A stretch of 64,000 nt of DNA, taken from Gemmobacter aquatilis (GTDB taxonomy: Bacteria > Pseudomonadota > Alphaproteobacteria > Rhodobacterales > Rhodobacteraceae). The stretch spans positions 1 to 64,000 of the forward strand of contig NZ_FOCE01000008.1 in assembly GCF_900110025.1 (NCBI RefSeq), given 5' to 3'. Positions 42,820 to 51,059 of this stretch are shown here, piece by piece (position 1 is the first letter of the stretch; each line of letters opens with the position of its first letter). The translations under genes were made by a program, and so were the position numbers. Below the pieces are notes generated by a model that worked only from the letters and a program-made list of their open reading frames with translations, ran no database searches and was not told the DNA's origin.

Positions 42820-43794
42820 ATGGCCATATTATACGCGCCCCAGTCCACCCCGCTTCCAGATTTCCATGCGGGTATTTCAGACCCCTACCGCTGGGCCAAG
42901 GCGACTGCATTCAGCTATACAGCGGGCACCTTCGACATCGGGTTTCTGGGCGCGCAGGTGACCATCGCCGATATTGCCACCACGGGCGGCTATGCCGCGC
43001 AACTTGACGATCTTTCCTATTTCGGGGTGCTTGGGAATGACGTCGAGGTAGGCAGCAATGGTGTGCTGAAAGGTGGCCATGCCAAGCTGATTGTCGCGGG
43101 AACAACCGGCAGCACTGACGGCTTCATCATCCTCGACATCAATGTGGAGGTCAGCCGGATTCAGGCCGTCGGCGAAACGCCGGATGCGCGGGACGATGCG
43201 GCGCTGATCCGTGCGCTGCTGACGGGGGATGACATCCTGCTGGGTGTCGAAGGCAGTTGGAGCGATGAAACCCTGTCGGGGGGCACCGGCAAGGATGCGT
43301 TGCTTGGCTATGAAGGAGACGACCTGCTGAATGGCGGCCGCGGCGGTGATCTGGTTCTGGGCGGTGCCGGGGCAGACCGGCTGATCGGCGGTGATGGGCG
43401 CGATTTGCTGGCCGGGGGCGCCGGGGCCGATGTGCTGCGCGGCGATGCGGGTGCGGATGTGCTTTATGCCGAAAGCGGCGCCGACAGCCTGGCTGGCGGG
43501 CAAGGCGCCGATCTGTTCATCCTGACCAGCCAGTCTGATGGTGCCTGTATCCTTGATTTCGAGGCGGGCCGCGACCTGATCGGGCTGGAGTTCGCGCATA
43601 CCGGCTTTCGGGATATTCGAATCACCGCTGATGGCGCAGGTGGTACACGGATCGAGGTTCAGGGGATCAGCTTTACCCTGCGCGGCGTGCGCCCTGCCCA
43701 GCTTGAGGCCGCCGATTTCCGCTTTGCCCATGTGACAGAATCGCGGTTGGAGGCAGCTTTGGACCATTTCTATGACGGTTGGGCATACGCCTGA
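42820..43794 (+). CDS. RTX calcium-binding repeat protein
   Basis: A 324-residue secreted-type protein. Residues 150-250 hold glycine/aspartate-rich RTX nonapeptides, for example GTGKDALLGYEGDDLLNGG and GAGADRLIGGDGRDLLAGG, which fold into a calcium-bound beta-roll. The N-terminal 140 residues have no family that I recognise. No signal peptide is present; RTX proteins leave through type I secretion using a C-terminal signal, and the last 60 residues (acidic, ending FYDGWAYA) could serve. No type I secretion genes are in the window. The ATG at 42820 follows AGAAGGTTACGTGCC. Confidence 0.82.
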   Translation: MAILYAPQSTPLPDFHAGISDPYRWAKATAFSYTAGTFDIGFLGAQVTIADIATTGGYAAQLDDLSYFGVLGNDVEVGSNGVLKGGHAKLIVAGTTGSTDGFIILDINVEVSRIQAVGETPDARDDAALIRALLTGDDILLGVEGSWSDETLSGGTGKDALLGYEGDDLLNGGRGGDLVLGGAGADRLIGGDGRDLLAGGAGADVLRGDAGADVLYAESGADSLAGGQGADLFILTSQSDGACILDFEAGRDLIGLEFAHTGFRDIRITADGAGGTRIEVQGISFTLRGVRPAQLEAADFRFAHVTESRLEAALDHFYDGWAYA

Positions 43795-43945
43795 TCCGAT
43801 GGGGCCTATACAGGATTGCGCCTTTGCTCTATGCGCATCTCCCAAGGCTCCGATGATTCCGGGGCGATCCTGCATTGGGAGGCAGGGTCGCGAGGGGAAC
43901 GCACGGGCCGTCACAGGGCCAAGATTGCCCCCTCAAGGTAGAAAT

Positions 43946-46306
43946 ATGAACGAACTGAATATCGCGGCGCCGCTGGCAGCGGCCCTCGCAGCCAAGGGCT
44001 ATGAAGCCCTTACCCCCGTGCAAATGGCCGTTCTGGCAGATGAGGTCGAAGGGCGCGATGCGCTGGTTTCGGCCCAGACCGGATCGGGCAAGACGGTGGC
44101 CTTCGGCCTTGCCATGGCACCCGAAGTGCTGGCCGGTGCCGACCGCCTGTTGTTCGCCGATACGCCGCTGTCGCTGATCATCGCGCCGACCCGCGAGTTG
44201 GCGCAACAGGTCGCCCGCGAGCTGGACTGGCTTTATGCCGAGGCGGGCGCGATCATCGCCACCTGCGTCGGCGGCATGGATTACCGTGCCGAACGCCGCA
44301 CGCTGGAACGTGGCGCCCATATCGTTGTCGGCACCCCGGGCCGTCTGCGCGACCATATCGAACGCGGCAGCCTTGATCTGTCGAAGCTGAAAGTCGCCGT
44401 GCTGGACGAGGCCGACGAGATGCTGGATCTGGGCTTTGCCGAGGATCTGGAATTCATCCTGTCCTCCGCCCCGGAAGAGCGCCGCACGCTGATGTTTTCG
44501 GCGACCGTGCCGAAGGAAATCGCCGAACTGGCGAAAAGCTTCCAGCGCGACGCGTTGCGCCTGCAGACGCAGGGCGAGGCGAAACAGCACGTCGATATCG
44601 AATATCGCGCGCTGAACGTCACCGCCCGTGACAAGGAACACGCGATTTTCAACGCGCTGCGCTATTATGAAGCGCGCACCGCGATCGTGTTCTGCAAGAC
44701 GCGGATGAACGTGAACCATCTGCTGGCCCGCATGGGCAACCGTGGCTTTCAGGTTGTTGCCCTGTCGGGCGAGCTGAGCCAGACCGAGCGGATGCACGCG
44801 CTGCAAGCGCTGCGCGATGGCCGGGCCCGGGTCTGCATCGCGACCGACGTGGCCGCGCGCGGCATCGACCTGCCGGGGCTGGAACTGGTGATCCATGCCG
44901 ATCTGCCCTCCAACTCGGAAACCCTGCTGCACCGTTCGGGCCGCACCGGGCGCGCCGGGCAAAAGGGTGTTTCGGCACTGATCGTGCCGCCCGCCGAATT
45001 CCGCAAGGCGCAGCGCCTGCTGGCGGGCGCCAAGGTCGTGGCCGAATGGGCCAAGGCGCCTTCGGCGGAAGAAGTGCAGGAACGCGACGATGCTCGCCTG
45101 CTCGACCACCCGGCACTGGCGCAGGCCCCGGGCGACGAGGCCGCGCTGGCCCAGACCCTGCTGGCCCGCCATGACGCCGACCATATCGCCGCCGCTTTCG
45201 TGCGCCTGTGGCGCGAGGGCCGCTCGGCCCCCGAAGTGCTGCAGGACAGCCTGCCGCCCGCCGGGGCGCAGGCCCCGCGCGAACGTGGCGAATTTGGCGA
45301 CAGCGTGTGGTTCAGTCTGTCGGTCGGCCATACTGGCCGCGCCGAAGCGCGCTGGCTGCTGCCCAAGATCTGTGATGCGACCGGCATCACCAAGAACGAG
45401 ATCGGCGCGATCCGGGTGCAGCAAGACAACACTTTCGTGCAGATCGCCAAAGCGGTGGCCGGTAAGTTCGGCGCCCGGATGGAGATCGAGCCGGGCGTTG
45501 ACATGACCCGCCTTGACGGCGAACCCAACCTGGCCCGCCCCGAACGCCCGGCGCCGCGCCCGCGCGGTGACAAGCCCGCCTATACGCCCAAACCCTCGCG
45601 CTTTGTCGAGGATGGCGAAGAAGCCGCACCGCGCAAGCCCTATGTCAAGCGCGAAGCGGCCTCGGACGCCAAGCCTTATGCGAAACGCGACGATGCAGAG
45701 CGCAAGCCCTACACCCCGCGTGAGGGTGCCGAACGCAAGCCCTACGCGCCGCGCGCCGATGCCGAACGCAAGCCCTATACGCCGCGCGAAGGCGCCGAGC
45801 GTAAACCGTGGTCGCCCGAAGAGTCCGACCGCAAACCCTATGCCCCGCGCGAAGCGGCCGAGCGCAAGCCCTATGGCGACCGCAAAACCGCGCGTGGCGA
45901 GGCGGAAACCGAACGCCGCACCTATGCGCCGCGCTCGCTTGATCCGGCCAAACGCGCCCCGCGTCCGGCAGGTGAAGACGGCCCGCGCAAGCCCTATGCC
46001 AAGCGTGATGATGCGGCAGGCCCCAAAAAGCCCTACGCCCCGCGCGCCGAAGCTCCGGCTGAAGGCGGCGAGCGCAAGGCCCGCTGGAAAACCGGCGACC
46101 GCCCGGCGGAAAAACCTGCGGCGCGCTCGGCTGGCTACAAATCCTTCGGCGGTGGCGCTGACAAGCCGGCTCGCGCCGGGGGCTTCAAATCGCATGCTTC
46201 GGAAGGCAAGACCTTCGGCAAGCCCGGCGCCAAGGCGAAACCTGCCCCGGCCCGTTTCGATGCCAAGGACACGTCCAAACGTTTCGTGCCGCCGAAAAAG
46301 AAATAA
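43946..46306 (+). CDS. deaD: DEAD-box RNA helicase, DeaD/CsdA-like
   Basis: A 786-residue ATP-dependent RNA helicase for ribosome assembly and RNA turnover. Motifs in order: Q motif region YEALTPVQMAVL, Walker A AQTGSGKT (43-50), PTRELAQQ, DEAD (155-158), SAT in MFSATVPKE, and HRSGRTGRAG. A DbpA-type RNA-binding domain follows (IGAIRVQQDNTFVQIAKAVA). The last 240 residues are a basic, Tyr-rich low-complexity tail built on KPY..R repeats. The tail is longer than usual for the family. The ATG at 43946 follows AAGGTAGAAAT. A post-stop repeat lies behind the stop. Confidence 0.92.
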   Translation: MNELNIAAPLAAALAAKGYEALTPVQMAVLADEVEGRDALVSAQTGSGKTVAFGLAMAPEVLAGADRLLFADTPLSLIIAPTRELAQQVARELDWLYAEAGAIIATCVGGMDYRAERRTLERGAHIVVGTPGRLRDHIERGSLDLSKLKVAVLDEADEMLDLGFAEDLEFILSSAPEERRTLMFSATVPKEIAELAKSFQRDALRLQTQGEAKQHVDIEYRALNVTARDKEHAIFNALRYYEARTAIVFCKTRMNVNHLLARMGNRGFQVVALSGELSQTERMHALQALRDGRARVCIATDVAARGIDLPGLELVIHADLPSNSETLLHRSGRTGRAGQKGVSALIVPPAEFRKAQRLLAGAKVVAEWAKAPSAEEVQERDDARLLDHPALAQAPGDEAALAQTLLARHDADHIAAAFVRLWREGRSAPEVLQDSLPPAGAQAPRERGEFGDSVWFSLSVGHTGRAEARWLLPKICDATGITKNEIGAIRVQQDNTFVQIAKAVAGKFGARMEIEPGVDMTRLDGEPNLARPERPAPRPRGDKPAYTPKPSRFVEDGEEAAPRKPYVKREAASDAKPYAKRDDAERKPYTPREGAERKPYAPRADAERKPYTPREGAERKPWSPEESDRKPYAPREAAERKPYGDRKTARGEAETERRTYAPRSLDPAKRAPRPAGEDGPRKPYAKRDDAAGPKKPYAPRAEAPAEGGERKARWKTGDRPAEKPAARSAGYKSFGGGADKPARAGGFKSHASEGKTFGKPGAKAKPAPARFDAKDTSKRFVPPKKK

Positions 46307-46307
46307 G

Positions 46308-46338
46308 TCTTTCATCTTGGCTTAAATATCCTCGGGGG
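46308..46338 (-). repeat. Post-stop intergenic repeat, copy d
   Basis: On the minus strand this reads GAGGATATTTAAGCCAAGATGAAAG, behind the crotonase gene stop on that strand and between two convergent genes. It belongs with the copies at 8663, 16659 and 19244. Confidence 0.58.
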
Positions 46339-46380
46339 GTGAGCCCGGGACGGGCGAGGGGGGCTGAAAGCCCCCCTTTC

Positions 46381-46995
46381 CTATTTCACCAGCGCCTTGA
46401 TTCCTGCGACATGCGCCGGGCTTGCGCCCTGCGCGTCTGCGGCCAGTGCCGCCACCTCCGCCGCCAGTGCCTCGCGCGGCACCAGCCGGTCCACCAGACC
46501 CCAGCTCAGCGCCTCGTCTGCCGTGGCTTTCACCCCGGCCATCAGGATCATCTTTGCCCGCGACGGCCCGACCAGCGCCACCAGACGCGGCGGATCAGAC
46601 GGCTGTGGCAGGAAACCCAACTTCATCACCGGGTAAAAGAACTTCGCCTCGGGCACCGCGATGCGCAGATCGCAGGCCAGCACCATGCCCATCGCACCGC
46701 CCGCCAGCGTGCCGTTCAGCGCGGCGATGGTCAGGCAGGGCAGCGCGGCAATCGTGCCCGACAGCCGTTCCCATACGTCATCCGTGGCCAGCCCGGCGCG
46801 CGCCTCGTCCAGATCGGCCCCGGCGGAAAACACCTTGCCCTCGCCGGTCAGCACCAGCACCCGCGCGCCCTCTGCCGCCGCCCGCCCGGCAATCGCCGCG
46901 ATCTCTTCCAGCATCGCCTTGGTCAGCGAGTTCGCCTTGTCGGGCCGGTTCAGCCGCACCGTCCAGACCCCGCCGTCAATCTTCAGTTCAATCAT
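46381..46995 (-). CDS. Short enoyl-CoA hydratase/isomerase (crotonase) family protein
   Basis: A 204-residue crotonase-fold protein. The CoA-binding/oxyanion blocks are FSAGADLDEAR and LNGTLAGGAMGMVLACDLRIA, followed by YPVMKLGFLPQ. The second oxyanion Gly is kept, but the catalytic Glu pair of true enoyl-CoA hydratase is not clear, so the reaction is uncertain. Typical crotonases have about 255 residues; this one lacks the C-terminal helical trimerisation part, as in a short subgroup. It is coupled to the upstream SDR gene by ATGA. Confidence 0.82.
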   Translation of the reverse strand: MIELKIDGGVWTVRLNRPDKANSLTKAMLEEIAAIAGRAAAEGARVLVLTGEGKVFSAGADLDEARAGLATDDVWERLSGTIAALPCLTIAALNGTLAGGAMGMVLACDLRIAVPEAKFFYPVMKLGFLPQPSDPPRLVALVGPSRAKMILMAGVKATADEALSWGLVDRLVPREALAAEVAALAADAQGASPAHVAGIKALVK

Positions 46996-47735
46996 GCGAT
47001 CAGTCCCACTTCCTTGCGTATACCTTCGTCGCGCAGCGACACTTCCTGCCCTGCCCATTTTGCCCCTGCCGGGCCCGCCAGCCACAGCAGCGCCCGCGCC
47101 GGCCAATCCGCCGGGATATGCGCCGCAGGGTCCAGCTGGCTGACGGCGTTCAGCCCCGAGGCCTTGATCTTCACCTGCATCTCGGTCGCCACAGTGCCGG
47201 GCGACAGGCCGATGGCGTGCAGCCAGTGCCCCTCTTCCTCGTGCAGCGCGCGGGTCAGCATGGCAGCCCCGGCCTTGCCGGCGCAATAGGCGCTCCACCC
47301 TTCCAGCGGGCGATGCGCCGCGCCGGAAGAAACGGTCAGGATCGTGCCCGCCCCTTGCGCCCGCATCAGCGGCACCGCTGCGCGCATCCCGTGAAACACG
47401 CCGGTCAGGTTGATGTCGATGGCGCGGCGCCACGCCGCAGGGTCCGCCTCGGCCAGCCGGGCGATCGGGTCGATCACCCCCGCATTGTTCACCAGCACAT
47501 CCAGCCGCCCCCAGCGCGCCTGCACCGCTGCAAAAGCCGCCTGAACCGCCGCCCAATCCGCCACATCGCAGCCCAGCCCCAGCGCGTCGCCGGGCAGGCC
47601 CGCCGCCAGCGCCTGCACCGCTGCCCCGTCGCGTGCCAGCAGCGCCACATGCGCCCCCGCCGCCGCAAAGATCTGCGCTGCCGCCGCACCGATCCCCCGG
47701 CTTGCCCCGGTGATCACGACCACCTTACCTTGCAT
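46992..47735 (-). CDS. Short-chain dehydrogenase/reductase
   Basis: A 247-residue NAD(P)-dependent oxidoreductase with the Rossmann motif TGASRGIGAA, NNAG at 83-86, and the catalytic Ser-Tyr-Lys (SSG, then Y150 and K154 in WSAYCAGK). LSPGTVATEM follows. The Arg after the Gly-rich motif (ASRGIG, then LLARD) suggests NADPH preference. The substrate is unknown. It is paired with the short crotonase gene, so the two may act on one acyl-CoA or alcohol intermediate. I chose the ATG at 47735, just before the fold begins. Confidence 0.87.
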   Translation of the reverse strand: MQGKVVVITGASRGIGAAAAQIFAAAGAHVALLARDGAAVQALAAGLPGDALGLGCDVADWAAVQAAFAAVQARWGRLDVLVNNAGVIDPIARLAEADPAAWRRAIDINLTGVFHGMRAAVPLMRAQGAGTILTVSSGAAHRPLEGWSAYCAGKAGAAMLTRALHEEEGHWLHAIGLSPGTVATEMQVKIKASGLNAVSQLDPAAHIPADWPARALLWLAGPAGAKWAGQEVSLRDEGIRKEVGLIA

Positions 47736-47883
47736 CCACCCCTCCTGCCTCTGCACCATCTTCCCTCGTCGCCGAAAGATTGTTACCTCAGTCACAAAGG
47801 CCCCGGAACCCCCTACTCCCCCTTGACCGGGACGGGGCCACAAGCAGATGCTCGGGCATCATTTAAGACAGGAAGGTTTCGTT

Positions 47884-49401
47884 ATGGCCCAATGGAAATT
47901 CATGTGCACGACCGCGTTTGTGGCGCTCGTGGCCGGCAATGCCGCCCTTGCCGATGTGACGCCGGAAGAGGTCTGGGCGAACTGGAAGGATATGGCAACC
48001 TCAGCCGGGGAAACGCTGACCGTCGCAAGCGAAGGCCGCGACGGCGATACGCTGGTGGTTTCGGGGTTCAAGCTGGTGTCCGGTGATACCACGGCCGATG
48101 CCACAATCACCATCGACCAGATCGACCTGACCGATAACGGCGATGGCAGCGTGGATGTCACGCTCAGCAACAGCTACCCGCTGGTCATCCGCGCCGCGGG
48201 CGAGGTGGGCAAGCCTGACGTGACCACCAAGGTCAGCATCAGCCACCCGGATCTGACGATCACCGTCTCGGGCAGCGCCGCCGAGATGCGTTATGACTTT
48301 GAAGGGCCGAGCCTGCTGGTCAAGTTCGAAGGCGTCGAAGGCGCCGATGCCACCGAGGTTCCCAATGATCTGGTGGCCGAACTGGTGATGACCGCCCTGT
48401 CGGGCAATTACATCGTGGCAGGGGCGGCGGATGCCAAGGCTATCAGCAGCAGCATGTCCGCCGACAGCCTGTCGATGGTCATCAAGGGCACCAACCCCGA
48501 GGATCAGTCGAAGATCGACGCCAAGATTGATCTGTCGGCCCTGACGGGCACCTCCACCGCCAAGACCGTCGCCGATATGGCTGATCTCGCCGCCGCGCTG
48601 AAGGCCGGCCTGACCGCCGAGGGCAATTTCGCCTATGCCGCCGCCACGATGAACATGCTGGTGACGGATGCGAAGGGCGATACCAAGCTCAGCAGCTCTG
48701 CCTCGGGCGGCGAGATCAATTTCGCCATGGATGCCAGCCGCCTGTCCTATGGCGGCGCTGCCCGCGATGTCAGTGCCACGATGTCGGGGCCGGAAATCCC
48801 GTTCCCGCAGCTGAACCTCGCCTACAAGGAAGGGGCGTTCAACTTCCTGATGCCGGTGTCGAAGTCCGACAAGCCGGCGGATTTCGGCCTGATGCTGAAA
48901 TTGGCCGGACTGACGGTTTCGGAAGAGATCTGGTCGATGTTCGATCCGGGCAAGCAACTGGCGCGCGATCCGATGACGCTGGTGATCGACACCAAGGGCA
49001 CCGCGACGCTGAATGTCGATCTGATGGACGAAGCCTCGATGACCGCGCTGGGGGATGACGCGCCGGGGGAACTGAATTCGCTCAACGTCTCGGCACTGCA
49101 ACTGACGGCAGCGGGGGCTGATATCACCGGCTCGGGTGCGCTGACCTTCGACAATACCGACATGACCACCTATGAAGGCTTCCCGGCGCCGACCGGCACG
49201 GTCTCGCTGAAAGGTGTGGGGGTGAACGGGTTGCTGGACAAGCTGATGGCCATGGGTCTGGTGCCGGAAGATCAGATGATGGGCGCGCGGATGATGCTGG
49301 GCATGTTCGCCAAGGTGGTGGAGGGCGAGCCCGACACCATGACCTCGACGCTGGAGTTCAAGGACAAGCACTTCTTTGCCAACGGCATGCAGCTTCAATA
49401 A
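47884..49401 (+). CDS. DUF2125 exported protein
   Basis: A 505-residue protein of unknown function. A signal peptide (CTTAFVALVAGNAALADV) precedes long alternating beta-strands with repeated themes such as ASRLSYGGAARDVSATMSG and FNFLMPVSKSDKPADFGLML, which are typical of DUF2125. The fold probably resembles lipid-handling beta structures of the AsmA or YdbH type, but that is inference. The family is confined to alphaproteobacteria. ATG at 47884 after GGAAGGTTTCGTT. It stands alone with its own terminator; the divergent SDR gene is 148 bp away. Confidence 0.82.
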   Translation: MAQWKFMCTTAFVALVAGNAALADVTPEEVWANWKDMATSAGETLTVASEGRDGDTLVVSGFKLVSGDTTADATITIDQIDLTDNGDGSVDVTLSNSYPLVIRAAGEVGKPDVTTKVSISHPDLTITVSGSAAEMRYDFEGPSLLVKFEGVEGADATEVPNDLVAELVMTALSGNYIVAGAADAKAISSSMSADSLSMVIKGTNPEDQSKIDAKIDLSALTGTSTAKTVADMADLAAALKAGLTAEGNFAYAAATMNMLVTDAKGDTKLSSSASGGEINFAMDASRLSYGGAARDVSATMSGPEIPFPQLNLAYKEGAFNFLMPVSKSDKPADFGLMLKLAGLTVSEEIWSMFDPGKQLARDPMTLVIDTKGTATLNVDLMDEASMTALGDDAPGELNSLNVSALQLTAAGADITGSGALTFDNTDMTTYEGFPAPTGTVSLKGVGVNGLLDKLMAMGLVPEDQMMGARMMLGMFAKVVEGEPDTMTSTLEFKDKHFFANGMQLQ

Positions 49402-49424
49402 GCTGCGCGGCGAAGCACCCTTCC

Positions 49425-49457
49425 GGCCGCCCGCGCCTTCGTGCCGGGCGGCCTTTT
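49425..49457 (+). terminator. Terminator between DUF2125 and the GAF-M24 gene
   Basis: GGCCGCCCG at 49425-49433 pairs with CGGGCGGCC at 49445-49453, followed by four T residues. It ends only 13 bp before the next start codon and 4 bp before its ribosome site. Confidence 0.8.
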
Positions 49458-49470
49458 CATTGGAGCCGAC

Positions 49471-51003
49471 ATGACCCCGACCGAAGTTTTTGCCGATCTG
49501 CACCGCGCCGCCGAGGCGCTGGGGGGCGCCCGGCTGTTCACCGTTTCCGTGCAGGACACTGCGGCGGGGCTGGCGCGGCGGGCCTATACCTCGGATGCGG
49601 CGGCCTATCCGCTGTCGGTGCCCAAGCCGATTCAACAGGATGACTGGTCGCGCCGCGTGCTGATCGAAGGCCAGCCCTTCATCGCCAATACCACCGCCGA
49701 ATTCGCCCCGTATTTCTTCGATCATGCGCAGATCAACGCGCTGGGCTGCTTTTCCGCCGCCAATCTGCCGGTGATCGTGGCGGGCGAGGTGTTGGGCACC
49801 ATCAACATTCTGGATGTGGAGGGGCACTTCACCCCCGCCCGTGTTGCCGCCCTGCAAGCCCTGATCGCCGACCGGCTGGACCGGATCGCCGCCGCCATGC
49901 AGGCGGTGCCGATGGGCGGATCGGGGGTCGAGGCGCGGCTGGCGCGGCTGCGGGTGCGCATGGTCGAGGCGGGGGTGGATCTGGTGGCGCTGGCGCCGGG
50001 CGCGCATATGCGCTGGCTGTGCGGGTTTGCCCCCCATGCGGATGAACGCGCCTGTCTGGCGCTGATCGGGCACCGGGGCGCGGGTTTCCTGATGCCGGTG
50101 CTGAATGGGGACGACGCGCGGCAGCACTGCGACTGGCCGTTCTGGGCTTGGGCGGATGACACCGGCCCCGATGCCGCGCTGGCGCAGGCGCTGGCCGAGC
50201 TTGGCCCGGTGGCGGCGCTGAGTCTGGATGAAACCATGCGCGCCGATCACGCGCTGTTGCTGCTGGATGCGCTGCCCGGCGTGGCGCGCAGCTTTGCCGC
50301 CGATACCGTGGGCGCGCTGCGGCTGTGCAAGGATGCCAGCGAAATCAGCGCCCTGCGCGAAAACGCCCGCATCGCCGATCTGGCGCAAACCGCCCTGCGC
50401 GCCGCCATCCGCCCCGGCGTGACCGAACGCGAACTGGCCGAGGCTGCCCGCGCCGCCTTTCGCGCCGAAGGGGCGGTGCCCGAATTCACCATCGTCGGCA
50501 CAGGGGGCAACGGTGCCTTTCCGCATCACCACACCGGCGAGACGGTGGTGCAGCCGGGCGATGCCATCGTCTGCGACATCGGCGCGCGCAAGGACGGCTA
50601 TTATTCCGACATCACCCGCATGGCCTGCTGCGGCACGATGCCCGAAGGCTATGCTGCGGTTCATGCCGTGGTGAATGCCGCGGTGGAAGCCGCGCTGGCC
50701 ACCATCCGCCCCGGCATCCGCGCGCGCGAAGTGGATGCCGCCGCGCGCAAGGTGATCACCGACGCAGGGTATGGCCCGTATTTCACCCATCGCACCGGCC
50801 ATGGCGTGGGGCAGGAAATCCACGAACCGCCTTATATCACTGGCGTTTCCGACGTGATTCTGGCCCCCGGCATGGTGTTCACGGTGGAACCCGGCATCTA
50901 CCTGCCCGGCCGCTTCGGCATCCGGCTGGAGGAGGTCGCGGTGGTGACCGAGACGGGCTGCGAGATCCTGTCCACCCTGCCGCGCACGCCCTTCGTGGCA
51001 TAG
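49471..51003 (+). CDS. GAF domain fused to an M24 Xaa-Pro aminopeptidase
   Basis: A 510-residue fusion. Residues 1-147 form a small GAF sensor domain (AALGGARLF-type start, then VIVAGEVLGTINILDVEG). After the linker MGGSG comes a creatinase-like N-terminal domain (150-285) and an M24 pita-bread peptidase (290-510). The metal ligands are all present: Asp in VCDIGARKDGYYSDITR, His in RTGHGVGQEIHEPP, and Glu in FTVEPGIYLP and RLEEVAVVTE, so the enzyme should be active on X-Pro or related peptides. Both parts also occur as separate proteins. Ribosome site GGAG is 5 nt before the ATG. Confidence 0.87.
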   Translation: MTPTEVFADLHRAAEALGGARLFTVSVQDTAAGLARRAYTSDAAAYPLSVPKPIQQDDWSRRVLIEGQPFIANTTAEFAPYFFDHAQINALGCFSAANLPVIVAGEVLGTINILDVEGHFTPARVAALQALIADRLDRIAAAMQAVPMGGSGVEARLARLRVRMVEAGVDLVALAPGAHMRWLCGFAPHADERACLALIGHRGAGFLMPVLNGDDARQHCDWPFWAWADDTGPDAALAQALAELGPVAALSLDETMRADHALLLLDALPGVARSFAADTVGALRLCKDASEISALRENARIADLAQTALRAAIRPGVTERELAEAARAAFRAEGAVPEFTIVGTGGNGAFPHHHTGETVVQPGDAIVCDIGARKDGYYSDITRMACCGTMPEGYAAVHAVVNAAVEAALATIRPGIRAREVDAAARKVITDAGYGPYFTHRTGHGVGQEIHEPPYITGVSDVILAPGMVFTVEPGIYLPGRFGIRLEEVAVVTETGCEILSTLPRTPFVA

Positions 51004-51059
51004 GGCTTGCCTAAAGGCCCGGCGCGACTTAGCTCGGAATGGCACGAGAAGGAAATCCC

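Noticed and set aside
45640-45900. Regular repeats that could suggest a CRISPR array
   Set aside because: The repeats are in-frame codons for KPY..R units, of variable length and without unique spacers.
43829-46315. An 828-codon minus-strand open frame opposite the helicase
   Set aside because: The plus-strand helicase has all DEAD-box motifs in order; the antisense frame is compositional shadow, although its repeats look orderly because the helicase tail is repetitive.
46381-46995. Crotonase gene as a truncated pseudogene
   Set aside because: The frame is intact, coupled to its neighbour by ATGA and ends cleanly; short crotonases of this size occur in related bacteria.
48001-51045. A 1014-codon minus-strand open frame opposite DUF2125 and the GAF-M24 gene
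   Set aside because: It spans two real genes and the terminator between them, is full of His/Arg/Gln, and shows no start signal or domain. It is an artefact of high GC content.
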